A DNA stretch of 8,444 nucleotides from DASYPQ01 sp041488095 (GTDB taxonomy: Bacteria > Planctomycetota > UBA1135 > GCA-002686595): positions 1-8,444 of the forward strand of contig JBGPOP010000072.1 in the NCBI GenBank assembly GCA_041488095.1. Reading direction: 5' to 3'. This document shows positions 6,390 through 8,444 of the stretch, piece by piece (positions within the stretch are counted from its first letter, which is position 1; each line of letters begins with the position of its first letter). The notes under the pieces were generated by a model, which was not told where the DNA came from, ran no database searches, and saw only the letters and a program-made list of their open reading frames with translations. Both the position numbers and the translations under genes were made by a program.

Positions 6390-6856
6390 GTGGCCAGGAT
6401 CCACCTCGAGACGAGCTTCGTCAGCGCCTGCGTGACCGACCGCACCGACGTCGGCAGCCTGTACCGACGCGAGGCCAGCCGCGGGTGGTGGAAGTCCCAG
6501 GCTCCGAGGCACGATCTCTACATCTCGGCGGAGGTCGTGGCCGAGCTCTCGGATCCCTCGCACCGCGGCCGCTCGAATGGATCGGGGGAGTGCCATTGCT
6601 CTCGCTGAGCGGCGAGATCCGTGGGCTGGCAAAGATCCTCGTTCGCGAGAAGGTGATGCCCGGTCCGGTTGCCGGGGACGCGATCCATGTGGCGTGCGCG
6701 TGTTGGCACGGCATGGACTACCTGGTCACCTGGAACGTGAGGCACCTTGCCAACCCGAACAAGCTGATGCACCTGCGCACGATCGGTCTGCGCCTCGGGC
6801 TCGTGCCGCCGCGGATCCTGACGCCCGATCTGCTCTGGGAGGAGGACGCCCCGTGA
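6390..6856 (+). pseudogene. PIN-domain (VapC-like) ribonuclease, frameshifted
   Basis: Two reading frames together spell one PIN-domain protein. The first part starts at GTG 6390 (in-frame TAG at 6378 bars a longer start) with IHLETSFVSACVTDRTD, then WWKSQ and LYISAEVVAELSDPSHRGR, and then runs into TGA at 6608. The second part continues in the frame that ends at 6856: PLEWIGGVPLLSLSGEI, then VMPGPVAGDAIHVAC and YLVTWNVRHLANPNK, and finally VPPRILTPDLLWE. Expected PIN acidic residues appear on both sides (E7, E48/E52, the Asp of GDAIH and the Asp before YLVTWN). The frame changes near 6551-6575, as if one base (or 3n+1 bases) were lost. No ribosome site is strong. PIN proteins of this type are RNases that cut tRNA, rRNA or mRNA. 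Either the toxin is dead, or the break is a sequencing error in a GC-rich spot. Confidence 0.82.
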
Positions 6857-6890
6857 CCCGGGCAGTCGAGGCTAGAATGAAGGCGAGGCC

Positions 6891-7412
6891 ATGAACCCAA
6901 TCGACCTGGAGAAGCTCTTCGAGGAGGAAGCGCTGCGCTCTTGCGAAGTGCTGAAGAAAGAGCACCGCTACAACCCCTCCTACTTCCTGCGCATGGTCCA
7001 GGAACTGGGGGCCGTGCGAGCAGCGCAGCGCCTCCTCGCCTCGAAGGAGGCCCAGGAGGGTCTCACCCGTCTGTGGGAGATCGGGCGCCTGGAACTGAGC
7101 ATCGAGCACATGGTGGCGTCTCCGCGCTACGACCCCCTGTTCACCGAGGAGGAGCGCGCCATCGCCCGCGAGCGGTTGAGGCAACTCGGATGCGAGGCCC
7201 AGGCGACACCGCCCGGAGAAGTCCGGGAGTCGACGGAGACCCTTGCTCCGGATCCGCTCATCGACGAGGTGCGCGGACTTCGCCGCGCGCTCTCGGAGAG
7301 GTTCGGGAACGACCTCGATCGCCTGTGCGAGCATCTCGAGACCGTCGAGAAGGAGTACGAGGCCCGCGTCGTGCGGAAACCGCCGGCGAACCGAGGCCGG
7401 ACGAAGGGGTAG
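6891..7412 (+). CDS. Hypothetical protein: helical domain fused to PIN-partner-like segment
   Basis: A 173-residue, highly charged, mostly helical protein. Residues 1-100 (motifs YNPSYFLRMV, AAQRLL, LTRLWEIGRLELSIEHMV, YDPLFTEEE, IARERLRQLG) match my memory of an uncharacterised small family whose members usually stand alone at about 100-110 residues. A Pro/Glu/Thr-rich linker (101-118) follows. Residues 119-163 (LAPDPLIDEVRGLRRALSERFGNDLDRLCEHLE in outline) resemble the very small proteins often encoded beside PIN genes of the preceding type, which are presumed antitoxins. The tail is basic (ANRGRTKG). ATG 6891 has GGCGAGG just upstream. The gene starts 34 bp after the PIN frame ends, so the two probably share a transcript. 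The fusion reading is inference; the two-part architecture is visible. No catalytic motif was recognised. Confidence 0.85.
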   Translation: MNPIDLEKLFEEEALRSCEVLKKEHRYNPSYFLRMVQELGAVRAAQRLLASKEAQEGLTRLWEIGRLELSIEHMVASPRYDPLFTEEERAIARERLRQLGCEAQATPPGEVRESTETLAPDPLIDEVRGLRRALSERFGNDLDRLCEHLETVEKEYEARVVRKPPANRGRTKG

Positions 7413-7757
7413 CGCGCATGTGGGGGACAGTCGTATCCGGAGTCCCGCGCGTCCACCGGTCGCCGCGGCGCCCGCAGGTTGCGCTGGCCACGTCGGGTCA
7501 CCGCACCCCCAGTTTCTGGAGCTTCCCGAGTAGCACACCCCGACACCAGACCCTCGCGGCTTCCGCCACCCGCGCGCCGTGCCGGCATGGCCGCGCTCTG
7601 CCTGTGGTGTGCAACGCAATTCCCTCCGCTTTCTGAAGTCAGAGCAGGCTGAGAGCCATCGCCTCCCTGAGGCCGGGCAGAGCCCGGCGGAGGAGCAGCG
7701 GTGGACGAGAAGCAGGCGGAGAGACGAGATTCGCGCACGCGAGGATCGCGGACAGGC
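7413..7757. other. Convergent intergenic region, no confident gene
   Basis: This 345-bp gap separates the stop of the rightward gene at 7412 from the stop of the leftward phosphoesterase at 7758. It begins with a G-rich stretch (GTGGGGGACAGTCGTATCCG, 7421-7440) containing a weak GGGAC/GTCCC inverted pair. Open frames across it are Arg/Pro/Gly-rich on both strands and give no recognisable protein. A hairpin lies at 7662-7693. A 40-codon leftward frame (7639-7761) overlaps the phosphoesterase stop in ATGA but is too short and unfamiliar to call. Confidence 0.6.
7662..7693. terminator. Hairpin downstream of the phosphoesterase gene
   Basis: GCCGGGC (7672-7678) and GCCCGGC (7682-7688) form a perfect 7-bp stem with an AGA loop. 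CCTCC (7662-7666) can add five pairs with GGAGG (7689-7693) across a five-base bulge. It lies 65 bp past the stop of the leftward phosphoesterase and 250 bp past the rightward gene, a suitable place for a transcription stop, but no T-tract follows on either strand. Confidence 0.35.
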
Positions 7758-8444
7758 TCATGTCAGCACGATCGTCGCGATCTCCGCCGGAGCCGCGACG
7801 CGCATCGGCGGTCCCCAGAAGCCGGTGCCGCGCGAGACGTAGATCTGCGTCCCGTCCTCCGCGCGGTGAAAGCCAGCGATCCACGGCTGGAAGATCGAGA
7901 CCAGCGCGCCGAAGGGCCACAGCTGGCCGCCGTGCACGTGCCCGGAGAGCTGCAAGCCGACGCCGTGGCCCTTCGTCAGCGAGATCTGCCGCGGCTGGTG
8001 CGCGAGCAGCACGAGCGCGCGTGCGGGGTCCCGGTCCTTCAGCGCGAGGTCGAGGTCCGGCGTGTGGCCCGCGACGAAGCGCCCGCCGTTGTAGTCGGGC
8101 ACGCCGGCGAGGTCGAAGGTCGCCCCGCCCGGCCGATCGTCGCCGACCGCGATGCGCTCGTTCATCAGCACGCGGATCCCGCGCCCCCGCAGGAACTCGA
8201 CCCACTCCTGCGCGCCGCAGTAGTACTCGTGATTGCCGGTGACGAAGGCGACGCCGCACCGCGCGCGCAGCTTCGCGAGGGGCGCGAGAACGCTCCCGAG
8301 GCGCGCAACGGACGCGTCGACGAGATCGCCGGTGATCACGACGAGGTCGGGAGAGAGGCCGTTCGTCTTCTCGACCACCGATTCCAGGAAGCGCTCGCGG
8401 AGCAGCGGCCCGAGGTGGAGGTCCGAGAGGTGCGCGATGCGGAA
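7758..8444 (-). CDS. Calcineurin-like metallophosphoesterase (5' end outside window)
   Basis: The 228 visible residues carry the complete set of dinuclear-metal motifs. They are D-x-H in LSDLHLG (Asp8, His10 of the visible part), GDLVD (39-43), GNHE (70-73), a metal histidine in LLAHQP (149) and GHVHGGQ (168-174). The frame is open to the window edge with FRIAHLSDLHLG, which is normally close to the start of the catalytic domain. An N-terminal part, often a membrane anchor in the YaeI/YkuE-like group, may be missing. The GTG at 8378 is internal: using it would delete the first metal motif, so the gene continues beyond 8444. Members of this group hydrolyse phosphoesters, and some act on UDP-diacylglucosamine (LpxG type) or on phosphodiesters, with Mn or Fe/Zn pairs. 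The exact substrate is open. It converges on the PIN-locus gene. Confidence 0.95.
   Translation of the reverse strand, partial: FRIAHLSDLHLGPLLRERFLESVVEKTNGLSPDLVVITGDLVDASVARLGSVLAPLAKLRARCGVAFVTGNHEYYCGAQEWVEFLRGRGIRVLMNERIAVGDDRPGGATFDLAGVPDYNGGRFVAGHTPDLDLALKDRDPARALVLLAHQPRQISLTKGHGVGLQLSGHVHGGQLWPFGALVSIFQPWIAGFHRAEDGTQIYVSRGTGFWGPPMRVAAPAEIATIVLT

Noticed and set aside
6551..6608. Programmed ribosomal frameshift in the PIN gene
   Set aside because: No slippery heptamer and no typical stimulatory pseudoknot were seen at the frame change. A plain indel is the simpler explanation.
6726..7619. 297-codon leftward open frame opposite the PIN and partner genes
   Set aside because: It is antisense to frames with recognisable domains, has shadow-frame composition and has no family resemblance.

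Overview
The window is G+C-rich DNA from a bacterium with two membranes. The diderm call rests on an HlyD-type periplasmic adaptor encoded with a MacB/DevC-type permease and an ATPase. Short intergenic gaps, GTG starts and a PIN-domain family I associate with environmental soil or sediment bacteria would fit Acidobacteriota, Planctomycetota, Myxococcota or a related high-GC phylum. The sequence alone does not decide the phylum. No rRNA, tRNA, CRISPR array or transposase gene was seen.

Left part (1-1614): the tail of one VOC-superfamily (glyoxalase/dioxygenase fold) gene, a leftward gene for a four-helix membrane protein of unknown function, and a complete second VOC gene pointing right. Between the last two, which diverge, lies a perfect 24-bp inverted repeat with a 4-nt loop. 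After the second VOC gene comes a long imperfect palindrome with attC-like features.

Middle (1615-4802): a leftward three-gene operon, transcribed as adaptor (HlyD/DevB-like), then permease (MacB/DevC-like), then ATPase (LolD/MacB/DevA-like). The first two genes overlap in ATGA and the third follows closely. Together they should form an efflux or export pump across the cell envelope. The outer-membrane channel is not in the window.

Right part (4803-8444): a divergent gap of about 350 bp leads to a secreted protein of unknown family (5158-6285) that carries an exact-length 8-residue tandem duplication. Next is a PIN-domain (VapC-like) ribonuclease gene broken by a frameshift, followed 34 bp later by a 173-residue protein. 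That protein seems to join an uncharacterised helical domain to a short C-terminal segment resembling the small partner proteins of this PIN family. It is the most interesting locus here: a possible toxin-antitoxin pair with a dead or frameshifted toxin and a fused partner. The window closes with a convergent calcineurin-like metallophosphoesterase cut by the right edge.
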